Source: CALMEC01 sp964531025
Lineage (GTDB): Bacteria; Actinomycetota; Thermoleophilia; Miltoncostaeales; Miltoncostaeaceae
Direction: 5' to 3'
Assembly (NCBI GenBank): GCA_964531025.1
Contig: CAZHDY010000004.1
Coordinates: 1-64,000 of the forward strand
DNA length: 64,000 nucleotides
The translations under genes and the position numbers were made by a program. The notes under the pieces were generated by a model. That model did no database searches. It was not told the DNA's origin and worked only from the letters and a program-made list of their open reading frames with translations. Below are positions 23,468-32,344 of the stretch, piece after piece. Numbering within the stretch: position 1 is the first letter of the stretch; each line of letters begins with the position of its first letter.

Positions 23468-23806
23468 TCACAGGTCGAACAGGAGGGCGAGGACCTCGCG
23501 GATCTGACGGAGTTGCACGGATGAGATCGACCCGATCGTCGTTCCGATGCGCATGACCGACACGGATCGGATCTGCTGGCATTGGGCAGCCGAGTCGACT
23601 TCGAGTCCGTTCGATGGATCCACAGGAACGACGACCTCCGTCGAGTAGTCACGAATGGTGGAGGTCAACGGAACGACCTGGACCACCCGCGCGCCCTCCG
23701 CGAGGATGTCGGTCGCGGTGACGATCACCGCCGGACGTGGAAAACCGACCTCATGTCCCTCCGGCACACCGAAGTTGAGAAGAACAACATCACCCGAGGT
23801 CAGCAT
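23468..23806 (-). CDS. mazF: MazF/PemK-type endoribonuclease toxin
   Basis: A 112-residue toxin starting MLTSGDVVLLNFGVPEGHEV, with PRPAVIVTATDIL, the family strand VVQVVPLTSTIRDY and the C-terminal helix SSVQLRQIREVLALL. MazF proteins cut single-stranded mRNA at short motifs. The start overlaps the antitoxin end by 17 bases; a longer reading frame would lie wholly inside the antitoxin gene. Confidence 0.88.
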   Translation of the reverse strand: MLTSGDVVLLNFGVPEGHEVGFPRPAVIVTATDILAEGARVVQVVPLTSTIRDYSTEVVVPVDPSNGLEVDSAAQCQQIRSVSVMRIGTTIGSISSVQLRQIREVLALLFDL

Positions 23807-23987
23807 CGAGCCAGGCGATCTCGTCCGGTCGAAGAGGCTGCGACGCGAGTTCACGGCCGATCTGACGCTGAGTCAAGCTCTTTACGGCCAGACTCACGGT
23901 CTTCCCGACCGTGGTGCCGAGGGAGTCGGCCAATCGCTTCAACTCACTGTGTGTCTGAACATCGATGCGCACACTGGTCGTCTGCAT
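23790..23987 (-). CDS. MazE/RHH-type antitoxin
   Basis: A 65-residue protein starting MQTTSVRIDVQTHSELKRLA, a ribbon-helix-helix-like DNA-binding N-terminus, followed by a toxin-binding tail rich in acidic residues (RPDEIAWLDADLG). TATGCT stands seven bases before the ATG at 23987. It overlaps mazF, the usual translationally coupled order. Confidence 0.82.
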   Translation of the reverse strand: MQTTSVRIDVQTHSELKRLADSLGTTVGKTVSLAVKSLTQRQIGRELASQPLRPDEIAWLDADLG

Positions 23988-24023
23988 GCAGATCAGCATA
24001 CACCAGTGGGTTGGGCGGGGTCA

Positions 24024-24809
24024 TCACACGTCACTCAGATCCACGATGACCGGCGCATGGTCGGAGGGGCTGCCCTCACCCTGCGCGGGATCGCGTTCGT
24101 CGGTGTCGACGAACGCACCGGTCACGCGGTCGGCGAGGGCCGGCGATCCGAGGACGAAGTCGATGCGAAGCCCGCGGTTGCGCTCGAAGCGCTGACGGTA
24201 GTAGTCCCAGTAGGTGTACACGCCCGGCCCAGGGAGGAACGACCGCGTCACGTCGCGATAGTCGGCCTCGATGGCGAAGAACGCCTCGCGCTCGGGCGGG
24301 GTCAGATGCGTCTTCTTCACGAACTGCGACGGATCGAAGCAGTCCTCGTCGAACGGGCAGACGTTCCAGTCGCCCATCAGCGCGGCGGGGGTCTCGCGCC
24401 ACGCCTGCGCCGCATCGCGCAACCGCGCGAGCCACTCCAGCTTGTAGGCGTAGTGCGGGTCGTCGGGCTTGCGGCCGTTAGGCACGTACAGGCTCATCAC
24501 CCGCACACCACCGCACACCGCCGAGATGGCGCGTGCCTCGGGAGTACCGTTGAAGTGCGGCATCCCGTCGAAACCGATCTCGACATCCTGGAGACCGACG
24601 CGTGAGATCAACGCGACGCCGTTCCACTGGTCGTGGCCGACCGCCGCGATCTCGTATCCGAGCGCCTCGATCCCCAGGACCGGGATCTGCTCGTGCTTCG
24701 CCTTGGTCTCCTGCACGGCGAGAACGTCGACGTCCTGACGCGCGAGGAAGGCCTCGACGCGATCGATGCGGGACCGGATCGAGTTGACGTTCCAGGTGGC
24801 GATGCGCAC
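24024..24809 (-). CDS. xthA: exodeoxyribonuclease III / AP endonuclease
   Basis: A base-excision-repair nuclease that nicks DNA at abasic sites and trims 3' ends, 261 aa. All family motifs are present: WNVNSIRSR, VQETKAKH (metal-binding Glu), LYVPNGRK, MGDWNVCPF, LRIDFVLGS and the catalytic SDHAPVIV. The GTG at 24809 is preceded at six bases by TAGTTT, a leaderless promoter shape. It is divergent from the CoA ligase at 24900. Confidence 0.95.
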   Translation of the reverse strand: MRIATWNVNSIRSRIDRVEAFLARQDVDVLAVQETKAKHEQIPVLGIEALGYEIAAVGHDQWNGVALISRVGLQDVEIGFDGMPHFNGTPEARAISAVCGGVRVMSLYVPNGRKPDDPHYAYKLEWLARLRDAAQAWRETPAALMGDWNVCPFDEDCFDPSQFVKKTHLTPPEREAFFAIEADYRDVTRSFLPGPGVYTYWDYYRQRFERNRGLRIDFVLGSPALADRVTGAFVDTDERDPAQGEGSPSDHAPVIVDLSDV

Positions 24810-24887
24810 CCCACGAAACTACACGCGAACGCCGGTGTGACGACTCCCCGGTCCCGTCGCCCTCTCGCCACCGCTCCACCCGTGAGA

Positions 24888-24893
24888 TAGCGT
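24888..24893 (+). promoter_or_regulatory. -10-like hexamer of the CoA ligase gene
   Basis: TAGCGT is followed by six bases (CCCGGC) and the ATG at 24900. No Shine-Dalgarno is present, so a leaderless mRNA is likely. Confidence 0.5.
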
Positions 24894-24899
24894 CCCGGC

Positions 24900-26537
24900 A
24901 TGACCGAGTGGAGCGACTGGTACCGCCACGAGGACCCGCGCGACTGGGTGCTCCCGACGATCCTGCGGGCGCGGGCCGAGGCGACCCCGGACCGTGACTA
25001 CTTCCGGTTCGGCTCGGGTCCGTGGCGGTCCTACTCATGGATGGACGAGCAGACGAGCCGCGTCGCCAACAGCCTGCTGGTGCGCGGACTGGGACAGGGT
25101 GACTGCGTGTCGGTGCTCCTTCCCAACTGTGAGGAGTCGTTGCCCGTGTGGTTCGGCGTACTCCGCGCGGGAGGCGTGCAGAGCCCCATCAACACCGCGT
25201 ACCTGGGCGATTTCCTCACCTGGGTGATCAACCTGCCGAAGTCGCGGTTCCTCGTCATCAGCGACGAATACCTCACACGGCTCGCACTGATCCAGGACGA
25301 GCTCCCCTACCTGGAACACGTCTTCGTCTGGGAGTCCGGACGCCGTGACGGGCCGGATCCCTCGGTGAGCTGGGAGCCGCTGTCGGTGCTGTTCGATTCG
25401 TCACCCGAGCCTCCGGAGATCGAGGTGAAGTGGACCCATGACGCGCGCGTGATGTTCACGTCGGGGACCACCGGCCGCAGCAAGGGCGTCATCAAGCAGC
25501 ACGGATCCGACTACTTCTCGGGGCGCACGTACAACAACGTGTGCGAGGTCACAGAGGACGACACGTTCTTCTCGTGCCTGCCGCTCTTCCACTCGAACGC
25601 CCAGGTGCTCGGTGCCTATCCGGCCATGATCGCCGGCGCGCGCATCGCGTTCGTCGAGCGCTACTCCTCCTCACACTTCTGGAGCCAGGTGATCGACGCC
25701 GAGGCGACGATCCTGAACACCGTGAGCGCCATCAACTACTTCATCTGGAACACGCCGGAAAGTGACCTGGACCGCGCCCACGGGGTGACGCGGATCATGG
25801 CGATGCCGGCGCCGAAGGACATCTTCTACGAGTTCCAGGAGCGCTTCGGCATCCGCTTCACCGAGGGGTACGGGCTCACCGAGACCGGCATGGTCACCTA
25901 TCACCCGCCCGGAAAGCCGATGCGTCCCGGATCGTGCGGTCTGCCGACACCCGGCTTCGACGTCACGGTGGTCGATCCCGAGACGGACATGCCGCTGCCG
26001 CCCGACACCCCGGGCGAGATCGTGGTGGACATGAAGCTCCCCAATATCGTCATGCGGACGTACGCGAACATGCCCGAGAAGACGGCGGAGGACTTCCGCA
26101 ACCTGAAGCTCCACACCGGCGATCTGGGGAAGATCGACGAGGAGGGCTACGTCTACTTCCTCGACCGCGTGAAGGACTACATCCGACGCCGCGGCGAGAA
26201 CGTCTCGTCCATGGAGATCGAGGCCGTCGTCGCGTCCCACCCCCACATCCTCGAGGCCGCGGCCATCGGCGTGAAGAGTGCCGACGGGGCGGGCGCCGAG
26301 GACGAGATCCTCGTCTGTGTGGTGGCCCGCGACGGCATCACCGAGGTCGACTACCAGGACGTCCTCGAGCACTGCATCGAGCGCATGCCGTACTTCGCCG
26401 TGCCCCGGTACATCCGTGTGCTCAGCGAGTTGCCCAAGACCCCGACCGCCCGCGTCCGCAAGGTGGAACTCCGCGACGAGGGGCTCCCCGCCGGTACGTA
26501 CGACCGCGAGGTCTCCGGACCCAGCCTGCCACGGTGA
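24900..26537 (+). CDS. AMP-forming acyl-CoA synthetase/ligase
   Basis: It adenylates a carboxylic acid and joins it to CoA, 545 aa. Motifs in order are FTSGTTGRSKG (phosphate loop, about residue 185), EGYGLTETGM, LHTGDLGKIDEEGYVYF with DRVKDYIRRRGENVSS (hinge), and KTPTARVRKVEL with the catalytic Lys. The sequence resembles CaiC/FadD-like ligases for short or unusual acids, and the substrate is not predictable. The next small gene overlaps its stop (GTGA), suggesting a partner. Confidence 0.9.
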   Translation: MTEWSDWYRHEDPRDWVLPTILRARAEATPDRDYFRFGSGPWRSYSWMDEQTSRVANSLLVRGLGQGDCVSVLLPNCEESLPVWFGVLRAGGVQSPINTAYLGDFLTWVINLPKSRFLVISDEYLTRLALIQDELPYLEHVFVWESGRRDGPDPSVSWEPLSVLFDSSPEPPEIEVKWTHDARVMFTSGTTGRSKGVIKQHGSDYFSGRTYNNVCEVTEDDTFFSCLPLFHSNAQVLGAYPAMIAGARIAFVERYSSSHFWSQVIDAEATILNTVSAINYFIWNTPESDLDRAHGVTRIMAMPAPKDIFYEFQERFGIRFTEGYGLTETGMVTYHPPGKPMRPGSCGLPTPGFDVTVVDPETDMPLPPDTPGEIVVDMKLPNIVMRTYANMPEKTAEDFRNLKLHTGDLGKIDEEGYVYFLDRVKDYIRRRGENVSSMEIEAVVASHPHILEAAAIGVKSADGAGAEDEILVCVVARDGITEVDYQDVLEHCIERMPYFAVPRYIRVLSELPKTPTARVRKVELRDEGLPAGTYDREVSGPSLPR

Positions 26538-26800
26538 GCGAGCGCGAACCGGATCTCGGCGAGGCCGTCGACTACATCCTGGCCGAGCGCCCGAAGCTCT
26601 GGGAGGACGAGGTCTGGGCCGTCGTCATGGAGCTGCAGGACCCACCGGCTCCGGCGTCCGACGGGCTCGCGATCGCGCTCATCAAGGAGCGCCACCCCGA
26701 AATCGCGAAGCGCGACGTGAAGAAGATGCTCCGTGAGTGGCGTGCGTACGCCTCCCTGGCCCGCGAACGCGACTGGGACGAGGGCGAGATCGAGCCCTGA
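26534..26800 (+). CDS. small acidic protein coupled to the CoA ligase, 88 aa
   Basis: The GTG at 26534 overlaps the ligase stop. The product SEREPDLGEAVDYILAERPK continues with KLWEDEVWAVVMELQDPPAP and a basic middle (KERHPEIAKRDVKKMLREW). It is helical and charged, with no recognised family. Coupling to the ligase suggests a regulatory or accessory role (inference). Confidence 0.65.
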   Translation: MSEREPDLGEAVDYILAERPKLWEDEVWAVVMELQDPPAPASDGLAIALIKERHPEIAKRDVKKMLREWRAYASLARERDWDEGEIEP

Positions 26801-26807
26801 GCCCGCG

Positions 26808-26825
26808 GGACGCGGGCCCGCGTCC
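26808..26825. terminator. perfect 18-bp palindrome between convergent genes
   Basis: GGACGCGGG is followed directly by CCCGCGTCC. It fills the gap between the stop at 26800 (plus) and the stop at 26826 (minus), so it probably ends both transcripts. There is no T-run. Confidence 0.65.
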
Positions 26826-27296
26826 TTAGCGCCGTACCAGCCGGATCACCTCGTCCATACAGGCGTTCACGCCACGCATGGTCGTGTCGATGACGCGGGC
26901 GCCACGCTCGGCGGCGGCGTCCCGCAACCGCGCGGCCACGTCGTCGTCCGTGATCTCGACGCCCACGGCGCGATCACGTCGCACGTCGTCGTCGCAGTCG
27001 ATGAGTATCGGCGTGTACGCCACCCCTCCGGCCTCGGCGGCCGCCTCCTCGAGGTCGGCGAACTCCATGCGGCCCTCCAGGACCACGGGCGTCCCCGACG
27101 CGGCCGCCGGGCCCAGGCGACGCATCCACTCCCGCGACGTCGCACGTCTCCACTCCTCACGCTCCGCCGCATCGTCCGGCGGTGCACCGAGCGCGTCGAA
27201 CCGCGCCACCTGCACGTCCGGCTCGTCCGCCGCCACGGCGTCGGCGATCGTCGTCTTCCCGACGCCGGCCGCCCCGATGAGAACCACGAATGCCAT
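26826..27296 (-). CDS. P-loop nucleotide kinase-like protein, 156 aa
   Basis: A small ATPase/kinase with Walker A in LIGAAGVGKTTIADAVA near the N-terminus, an acidic strand VVLEGRMEF, and a TPILIDCDDDVRRDRAVG segment as in shikimate- or adenylate-kinase-like folds with substrate-binding Asp/Arg. It could phosphorylate a small molecule; the substrate is unknown. GGAGG precedes the ATG. Confidence 0.78.
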   Translation of the reverse strand: MAFVVLIGAAGVGKTTIADAVAADEPDVQVARFDALGAPPDDAAEREEWRRATSREWMRRLGPAAASGTPVVLEGRMEFADLEEAAAEAGGVAYTPILIDCDDDVRRDRAVGVEITDDDVAARLRDAAAERGARVIDTTMRGVNACMDEVIRLVRR

Positions 27297-27344
27297 CCGA
27301 TCGACCTCCGTTCGCGTGACGGGAGACTCTCACGCCGCCGGCCG

Positions 27345-28415
27345 CTACCGTCGCTTCGCCGGTGGCAGCAGGATCTCCCGCGCCCGGTTGAGCGCGACCG
27401 CGAGCTCCTCCGCGCGCTCGGCCAGAAGCGGATGGAGATCCGCCACACGGTCCGGATGGCACGTCCCGAGCAGGTCACGCCAGTGACGCTGGATCGTCGA
27501 CCGGCTGGCACCGGGCGCGACGCCGAGCAGGGCTGCGGCCTCCCCCGCCGTGGTGGGGACATCGAACACCTGACGGGACGTCTCGGCCGCCGTGGCCTCC
27601 GCGCGTTCGCGGGCCCGCCGCGCGCGAAGCTTCTCGGCGTCGACCGCGGACCATTCCTCGGCCAGGCGCTCACGCTGGGCACGGAGTTCCTTCCGTTCGG
27701 CCCGGACTTCCTCGGCCAGGCGTAGGAGCTGGGCGTCCCGCGTGGCGGGATCGTCGTGCAGCGCGTCGAGCATGTGGCCGGGGTCCATACCCTCAGCCAC
27801 GTCACCCGGAACGGAGCGACCGGCGCCCGCGTCCCCGCGACGGACGAGCTCGATGATCTCGTCGACGCCGAGGTGCGCGCCGTTGCGCGAGGAGGGTCCA
27901 TCGGACGGCCCCAGGCGGACGACGGAGAGCGCCTCCCACGACGGGTCCACCACGTAGACGGCGGACGACCGCCCGCCGATGAGCGCGCGACGGCTGGGTC
28001 GGGCGCGATGCCCGAGGACCGTGAACCGCGCGGTGCCCTCGCCCTCTCCCGCCAGATCGGCCAACTCCGCCGAAATATCCGCGAGCATCCGTGAGACGTC
28101 CCGGCCGTCGGCACCCTTGGGTCGAACGTCCGCGCGTGCCGCATGAATGGCGGGATCCAGGGCCTCACGGTCGCCGGTCTGGCCGACGGCCATCACCGAC
28201 CACCAGCGCCCCCACGGGTGTTCGGGGGCCACCGAAGCCAGCACGTGGCCGGCCTCCACCGGGTGATCCAGGGCACAGAGCGCCGCACCGAGGCCGACGC
28301 GCGCGTCGTCGTCGCCCGCAATGGCCGCAGCCATGCCGAGCAGAGCCGCCTGCTGCCAGCGATCGGCGGTCGAGCGCGCGGGCACCGAGCCCGCCTTGGT
28401 CACGAAGTCCTTCAC
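27345..28415 (-). CDS. protein with C-terminal J domain (DnaJ-like)
   Basis: A 356-residue protein. The N-terminal half has helical, Ala-rich repeats resembling a TPR-like scaffold, the middle (about 215-270) is a charged coiled coil (EEVRAERKELRAQRERLAEE), and the C-terminal 65 residues form a J domain with the HPD motif at about 320-322 (GTCHPDRVADLHP). J domains stimulate Hsp70 (DnaK). A C-terminal J domain after a coiled coil is unlike classical DnaJ and suggests a specialised co-chaperone. TACCGT stands seven bases before the GTG start. Confidence 0.78.
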   Translation of the reverse strand: MKDFVTKAGSVPARSTADRWQQAALLGMAAAIAGDDDARVGLGAALCALDHPVEAGHVLASVAPEHPWGRWWSVMAVGQTGDREALDPAIHAARADVRPKGADGRDVSRMLADISAELADLAGEGEGTARFTVLGHRARPSRRALIGGRSSAVYVVDPSWEALSVVRLGPSDGPSSRNGAHLGVDEIIELVRRGDAGAGRSVPGDVAEGMDPGHMLDALHDDPATRDAQLLRLAEEVRAERKELRAQRERLAEEWSAVDAEKLRARRARERAEATAAETSRQVFDVPTTAGEAAALLGVAPGASRSTIQRHWRDLLGTCHPDRVADLHPLLAERAEELAVALNRAREILLPPAKRR

Positions 28416-28548
28416 GGGAGAAACGGTAGCGGGGTCGCACCGGATCGCGACCCATCGCCGGAGGAGTCAGCTTTCCGTCGTCGGTGACCTCGCGATATGT
28501 CGGCATCAGCCGCTCATCGGCTGTCTGCGCAGTGCGGCTACTGGAACG

Positions 28549-28588
28549 TTCTACTGTAAAACCATATTGCAGTAGATCTTTTCAGTAG
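28549..28588. promoter_or_regulatory. inverted repeat after the AlbA_2/HTH gene, same motif as its operator
   Basis: TCTACTG (28550-28556) and CAGTAGA (28570-28576) form an inverted repeat over an AT-rich spacer, and a further half site CAGTAG lies at 28583-28588. The same words form the palindrome at 29992-30020. The region is much more AT-rich than its surroundings and lies upstream of the J-domain gene. Confidence 0.65.
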
Positions 28589-28589
28589 C

Positions 28590-29990
28590 TCAGCGCAATC
28601 TCCACGAGGCGCGCGGGTCCTTCGGACTCTGTCCATCCCAGACGACAAGGTCGTGCTCACGCAGAGCCTGCAGGTGCCGAGAGGCCGTCGGACGCGCGAC
28701 CCCAGCCAACTCAGCAATCTGGCCGGTGCTCAGTGGTCGGCCCTCCAGCCGCAGAACGTCGAGTATGTTCCGGGCGCCTTTGGGAAGGCTGGAGCGAACA
28801 TCGTCGGGGAGTGCGTCAGACGACGAGAGGACGAGACGGACAGATCCACCGGTCTGCGAGTAGATGGGATCGGTAAGTCCCAGCCTGCGCGTCTCGGCAA
28901 AGATGCGTTTGATGCCCTCACCGAGTTCCCGGGCGATCCCCAGATCGGAACACACCCGGACGATGCGCGGATTACGCGCATAGCGAGTAATCGACAGCGG
29001 CCTGGAAGGATCCGCGAGACCGGGGAAACGGCCCGGATTCTCGATCTCGACCCGGTTGGGAAAGACCTCTACCCGCACGTGATCTCCGGCCATGGAGTAC
29101 GACCGGTGAAGCACGGCGTTGACGAGTCCTTCGAGCCAGACATCGCGTGGGATGATCGGACGTGGCTCGAATCGACCACTTGGAGCAAGGGCTCGCACCT
29201 TGGGAACCCATTCCTCGATCGTCTGCGCGGCCACTGCGATCTGGTCGGGGATCGAGCCTTCACATCGGATGTCGCCCCCGTCGTACAGAGACATCTCCGC
29301 ACCGATACCGCGCTCGACGTCCGCGTAGCGCAGCACGCGTACCACCGAACTCGGAAAGAGCGACTGCGGCCGTGCCGCGAACAGCAGCCATCCCGCGACC
29401 GTGAGTCGCCCGTTACGGGTGAGGAGGTCTCTGGCGGAGAGCATTCCTTCGGCAGTCCGAGCCCCGATCGCCCGCCGATACGCGCTGACCTGATCCGGAT
29501 CGAGATCCGATGGATCGGCATCGACCTCAGTGCCATCGAACGGCGCGCTCCCTCGATCGAACTCGAGTTCCCGACGCTGCGCATAGCCAAGCCGGCGAGA
29601 TGCATCGCCCACACGGAGGTAGACATCCCCCTTCCTTGTCTCGTGAACACGCTCGCCAGGATCGACTCGGAACACGAGTACGACGCGGTCGTCACTCGTG
29701 ATGAGTTCGGTCGCGCTGCACCGCACCACCGGCGCGGTGAAATCATGCGGAGCCTGTCGCAGCACGTTGAGACGATCGGCGCGAACTCCGTCGACTGAGC
29801 CGTCGTGCAGTCCCACGACGACGTAGCCGCCCTCGGCGTTCGCCATCGCCACCAGCGGGACCGCAAGATCCCTGGCGGTGACACGACCGGACTTGCGCTC
29901 AAACCACTGGTTCTCGTCGAGATCGACCAATCGCTCGACCGCCTCATCCGCCGAAAGGGCAAGCACCTGATCGACGTATCCCGGATGCAT
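28590..29990 (-). CDS. AlbA_2 (Schlafen-like) ATP-binding protein with C-terminal winged helix
   Basis: A protein of about 466 residues. The N-terminal AlbA_2 domain reads NQWFERKSGRVTARDLAVPL with MANAEGGYVVVGLHDG. The middle has a HATPase-like ligand domain (VNAVLHRSYS, VEIENPGRFPGL, ELGEGIKRIFAE), and the end is a winged helix (RPLSTGQIAELAGVARPTAS). Such RecG-like/Schlafen regulators occur in defence and stress loci. The ATG at 29990 directly follows a 9-bp palindrome, and TACAGT six bases upstream suggests a leaderless transcript; a longer in-frame start would translate through the palindrome. Autorepression at that site is likely. Confidence 0.82.
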   Translation of the reverse strand: MHPGYVDQVLALSADEAVERLVDLDENQWFERKSGRVTARDLAVPLVAMANAEGGYVVVGLHDGSVDGVRADRLNVLRQAPHDFTAPVVRCSATELITSDDRVVLVFRVDPGERVHETRKGDVYLRVGDASRRLGYAQRRELEFDRGSAPFDGTEVDADPSDLDPDQVSAYRRAIGARTAEGMLSARDLLTRNGRLTVAGWLLFAARPQSLFPSSVVRVLRYADVERGIGAEMSLYDGGDIRCEGSIPDQIAVAAQTIEEWVPKVRALAPSGRFEPRPIIPRDVWLEGLVNAVLHRSYSMAGDHVRVEVFPNRVEIENPGRFPGLADPSRPLSITRYARNPRIVRVCSDLGIARELGEGIKRIFAETRRLGLTDPIYSQTGGSVRLVLSSSDALPDDVRSSLPKGARNILDVLRLEGRPLSTGQIAELAGVARPTASRHLQALREHDLVVWDGQSPKDPRASWRLR

Positions 29991-29991
29991 G

Positions 29992-30020
29992 GATCTACTG
30001 TAACATTTTTTCAGTAGATC
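29992..30020. promoter_or_regulatory. perfect 9-bp palindromic operator at the AlbA_2/HTH start
   Basis: GATCTACTG and CAGTAGATC are exact inverted repeats separated by 11 AT-rich bases. On the minus strand the right arm contains the TACAGT -10-like hexamer, so a bound repressor would cover the promoter and the first codon of the gene at 29990. Confidence 0.8.
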
Positions 30021-30190
30021 GCTGTGGCCGTCGCGGTCGGTGAGGAGGTCGGCCCATCGACACTCCGCGAAGAACATCGCGCCACCCGCGTCGCCGGTAC
30101 AACACGGACTCTATCCGTGGTACTCCGGCGCACGGCGAGAGCATGCGAGCCCCGATGTCTCGGCTGACCGGCGACTGGAAGACCGTCCCC

Positions 30191-30196
30191 TATGCT
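30191..30196 (+). promoter_or_regulatory. -10-like hexamer of the DUF255 gene
   Basis: TATGCT is followed by six bases and the ATG at 30203. No Shine-Dalgarno is present. Confidence 0.5.
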
Positions 30197-30202
30197 CGCC
30201 CT

Positions 30203-32251
30203 ATGCCCAATCGCCTCTCCGAATCCGCCAGCCTCTACCTGCGTCAGCACGCCGACAACCCGGTCGACTGGTACCCGTGGGGGGACGAGGGGTTCGCCCG
30301 GGCACGCGAGGACGACAAGCCGGTGCTGCTGTCGATCGGGTACTCGTCGTGCCATTGGTGCCACGTCATGGCACACGAGTCGTTCGAGAACGACGAGATC
30401 GCCGCCGAGATGAACCGCCTGTTCGTCTGCATCAAGGTGGACCGTGAGGAGCGCCCCGACGTGGACGCGCTGTACATGCAGGCGACGCTCGCCCTGTCCG
30501 GTCAGGGCGGCTGGCCGATGACGGTCTTCCTGACACCGGACGCCGAGCCGTTCTTCGCCGGGACCTACTTCCCACCCGAATCGCGGCAGGGTCAGCCGGG
30601 CTTCCCGGACGTACTGCGCTTCGTGGACGAGGCCTATCGAAATCGTCGTGGTGACGTTTCACAGACAGGGGCCCAGGTGCGTGAGCGGCTGGCGAGCCGT
30701 GTCGGCGGGACGGCGCAGAAGCCGTTGGCGGACGTCGCGGTGGGTGACGCCATGACCGGACTCGGCGTCGTGTTCGATCCCCACACCGGCGGGTTCAGCG
30801 GCGCGCCGAAGTTCCCGCCGCACCTCACCCTGGAGTTCCTGCTCCGCCGCCTGGCGCGCCGCCCCTCCGACATCCACGTCCGACGCATGGTCGAGACGAC
30901 GCTCACCGGAATGGCCGACGGCGGCATCCACGACCAGGTCGGTGGCGGCTTCCACCGCTACAGCACCGACGCGATCTGGCTGGTACCCCACTTCGAGAAG
31001 ATGCTCTACGACAACGCCCTCCTGGCGCGCGTCTACGCACTGGCGTACGCCGTGACCGGCGAGGGTCGCTGGCGTGAGGTCGCCGAGACCACCATCGCCT
31101 ACCTCGAGCGCGAGATGGCCGCGCCCGACGGCGGCTACGCCTCGGCGCAGGACGCCGACTCACCCGGCGGCGAGGGCTCGTACTTCACCTGGACGGCCGA
31201 GCAGATGGAGACCGTCCTCACCTACGACGAGGGTGTCTCGATCGTGCTGCGCTACGGCATGCGTCCCGAGGGGAACTTCGAGGGCGCGAACATCCTCCAC
31301 GTGGCGCGCCCGATGAGCGAGGTGGCCGAGCGCGTCGGCCCCGAGGCGCAGTCGCTCATCGCGTCGGCACTCCCGAAGCTGATGGAAGCCCGGGCGACGC
31401 GTCCGGCGCCGGATCGTGACGACAAGATGATCGTGTCGTGGAACGGTCTCGCCATCGGCGCACTGGCCACGGCCGGAGTCTGGATGGACCGCCCCGACTA
31501 CATCGTCCGGGCCGGCGAGATCGCCGAGTTCATCCTGGACAACGTCCGTGTGGACGGCCGACTACGACGCACGTGGATGGACGGCGCGGCGCATCACCTG
31601 GGCTGCCTCGACGACTACGCCAACCTCATCGACGGCCTGCTCGACCTCCACGCGGCCACGTCCGAGACGCGCTGGCTGACGACGGCCGACGAGCTGGCCG
31701 GGGACATGCTGGCGCTCTTCGCCGACGCGGGCGGGGCCGGGTTCTTCTTCGCCGGATCCGACGGCGAGCAGCTGATCGCACGCACCCGCGAGGTGGAGGA
31801 CCACCCCACCCCCAGCGGCAACTCGCAGGCCGCCTGGGTCCTGTGGCGTCTGTCCCTCCTGACCGGCAAGCGCGCATACGAGGTGCAGGCGCAGCGGGCA
31901 CTCGAGCTCGTGTCGCACGACGCGGTCCGCTACCCGCACGCCTTCGGCACCGCGCTCATCGCCATCGACGCGATGACCGACGAGCCCCCGACCCAGGTGA
32001 TCGTCGCAGGCCCGGCCGACGATCCGTCGATCACGGTATTGGCCCGTGCGGCCCGGACCGCGGACCCGCTGGCGCTCGTGCTGACAGTGGATCCCTCCGA
32101 TGCGGAGGCCGTGGCCGCGTCACCGCTCTTCACCGATCGCGGCACCGTCGACGGGAAGCCCGCCGCCTACGTCTGTCACGGCACCACTTGTCAGGCACCG
32201 GTGACCGACGTCGAGGCGCTCCGGGCGGCGATGGCCGGCAACCCGGGCTGA
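30203..32251 (+). CDS. DUF255 thioredoxin-like / spermatogenesis-20-family protein
   Basis: A 682-residue protein of the YyaL family. The N-terminal thioredoxin fold starts RLSESASLYLRQHADNPVDW and carries the active-site pair in SSCHWCHVM (Cys50, Cys53). It then shows CIKVDREERPDVD, GGWPMTVFLTPD and GTYFPPESRQG. The large C-terminal part is an alpha/alpha-barrel like that of glycosidases and epimerases (GGFHRYSTD, PHFEKMLYDNALL). The biochemical role is not established. The ATG at 30203 gives the conserved N-terminus; an upstream frame has none. Confidence 0.92.
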   Translation: MPNRLSESASLYLRQHADNPVDWYPWGDEGFARAREDDKPVLLSIGYSSCHWCHVMAHESFENDEIAAEMNRLFVCIKVDREERPDVDALYMQATLALSGQGGWPMTVFLTPDAEPFFAGTYFPPESRQGQPGFPDVLRFVDEAYRNRRGDVSQTGAQVRERLASRVGGTAQKPLADVAVGDAMTGLGVVFDPHTGGFSGAPKFPPHLTLEFLLRRLARRPSDIHVRRMVETTLTGMADGGIHDQVGGGFHRYSTDAIWLVPHFEKMLYDNALLARVYALAYAVTGEGRWREVAETTIAYLEREMAAPDGGYASAQDADSPGGEGSYFTWTAEQMETVLTYDEGVSIVLRYGMRPEGNFEGANILHVARPMSEVAERVGPEAQSLIASALPKLMEARATRPAPDRDDKMIVSWNGLAIGALATAGVWMDRPDYIVRAGEIAEFILDNVRVDGRLRRTWMDGAAHHLGCLDDYANLIDGLLDLHAATSETRWLTTADELAGDMLALFADAGGAGFFFAGSDGEQLIARTREVEDHPTPSGNSQAAWVLWRLSLLTGKRAYEVQAQRALELVSHDAVRYPHAFGTALIAIDAMTDEPPTQVIVAGPADDPSITVLARAARTADPLALVLTVDPSDAEAVAASPLFTDRGTVDGKPAAYVCHGTTCQAPVTDVEALRAAMAGNPG

Positions 32252-32332
32252 GCCTCCGCGACCAGAAGGGTCGTCGCCCGTCCGCACAGCTGCTCCCCGG
32301 ATCGGGCACAGCGGGCTCCCAGGTTCGTCGCG

Positions 32333-32338
32333 CATGAT
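32333..32338 (+). promoter_or_regulatory. -10-like hexamer of the dioxygenase-like gene
   Basis: CATGAT is followed by six bases and the ATG at 32345, with no Shine-Dalgarno. Confidence 0.45.
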
Positions 32339-32344
32339 CCCCCT

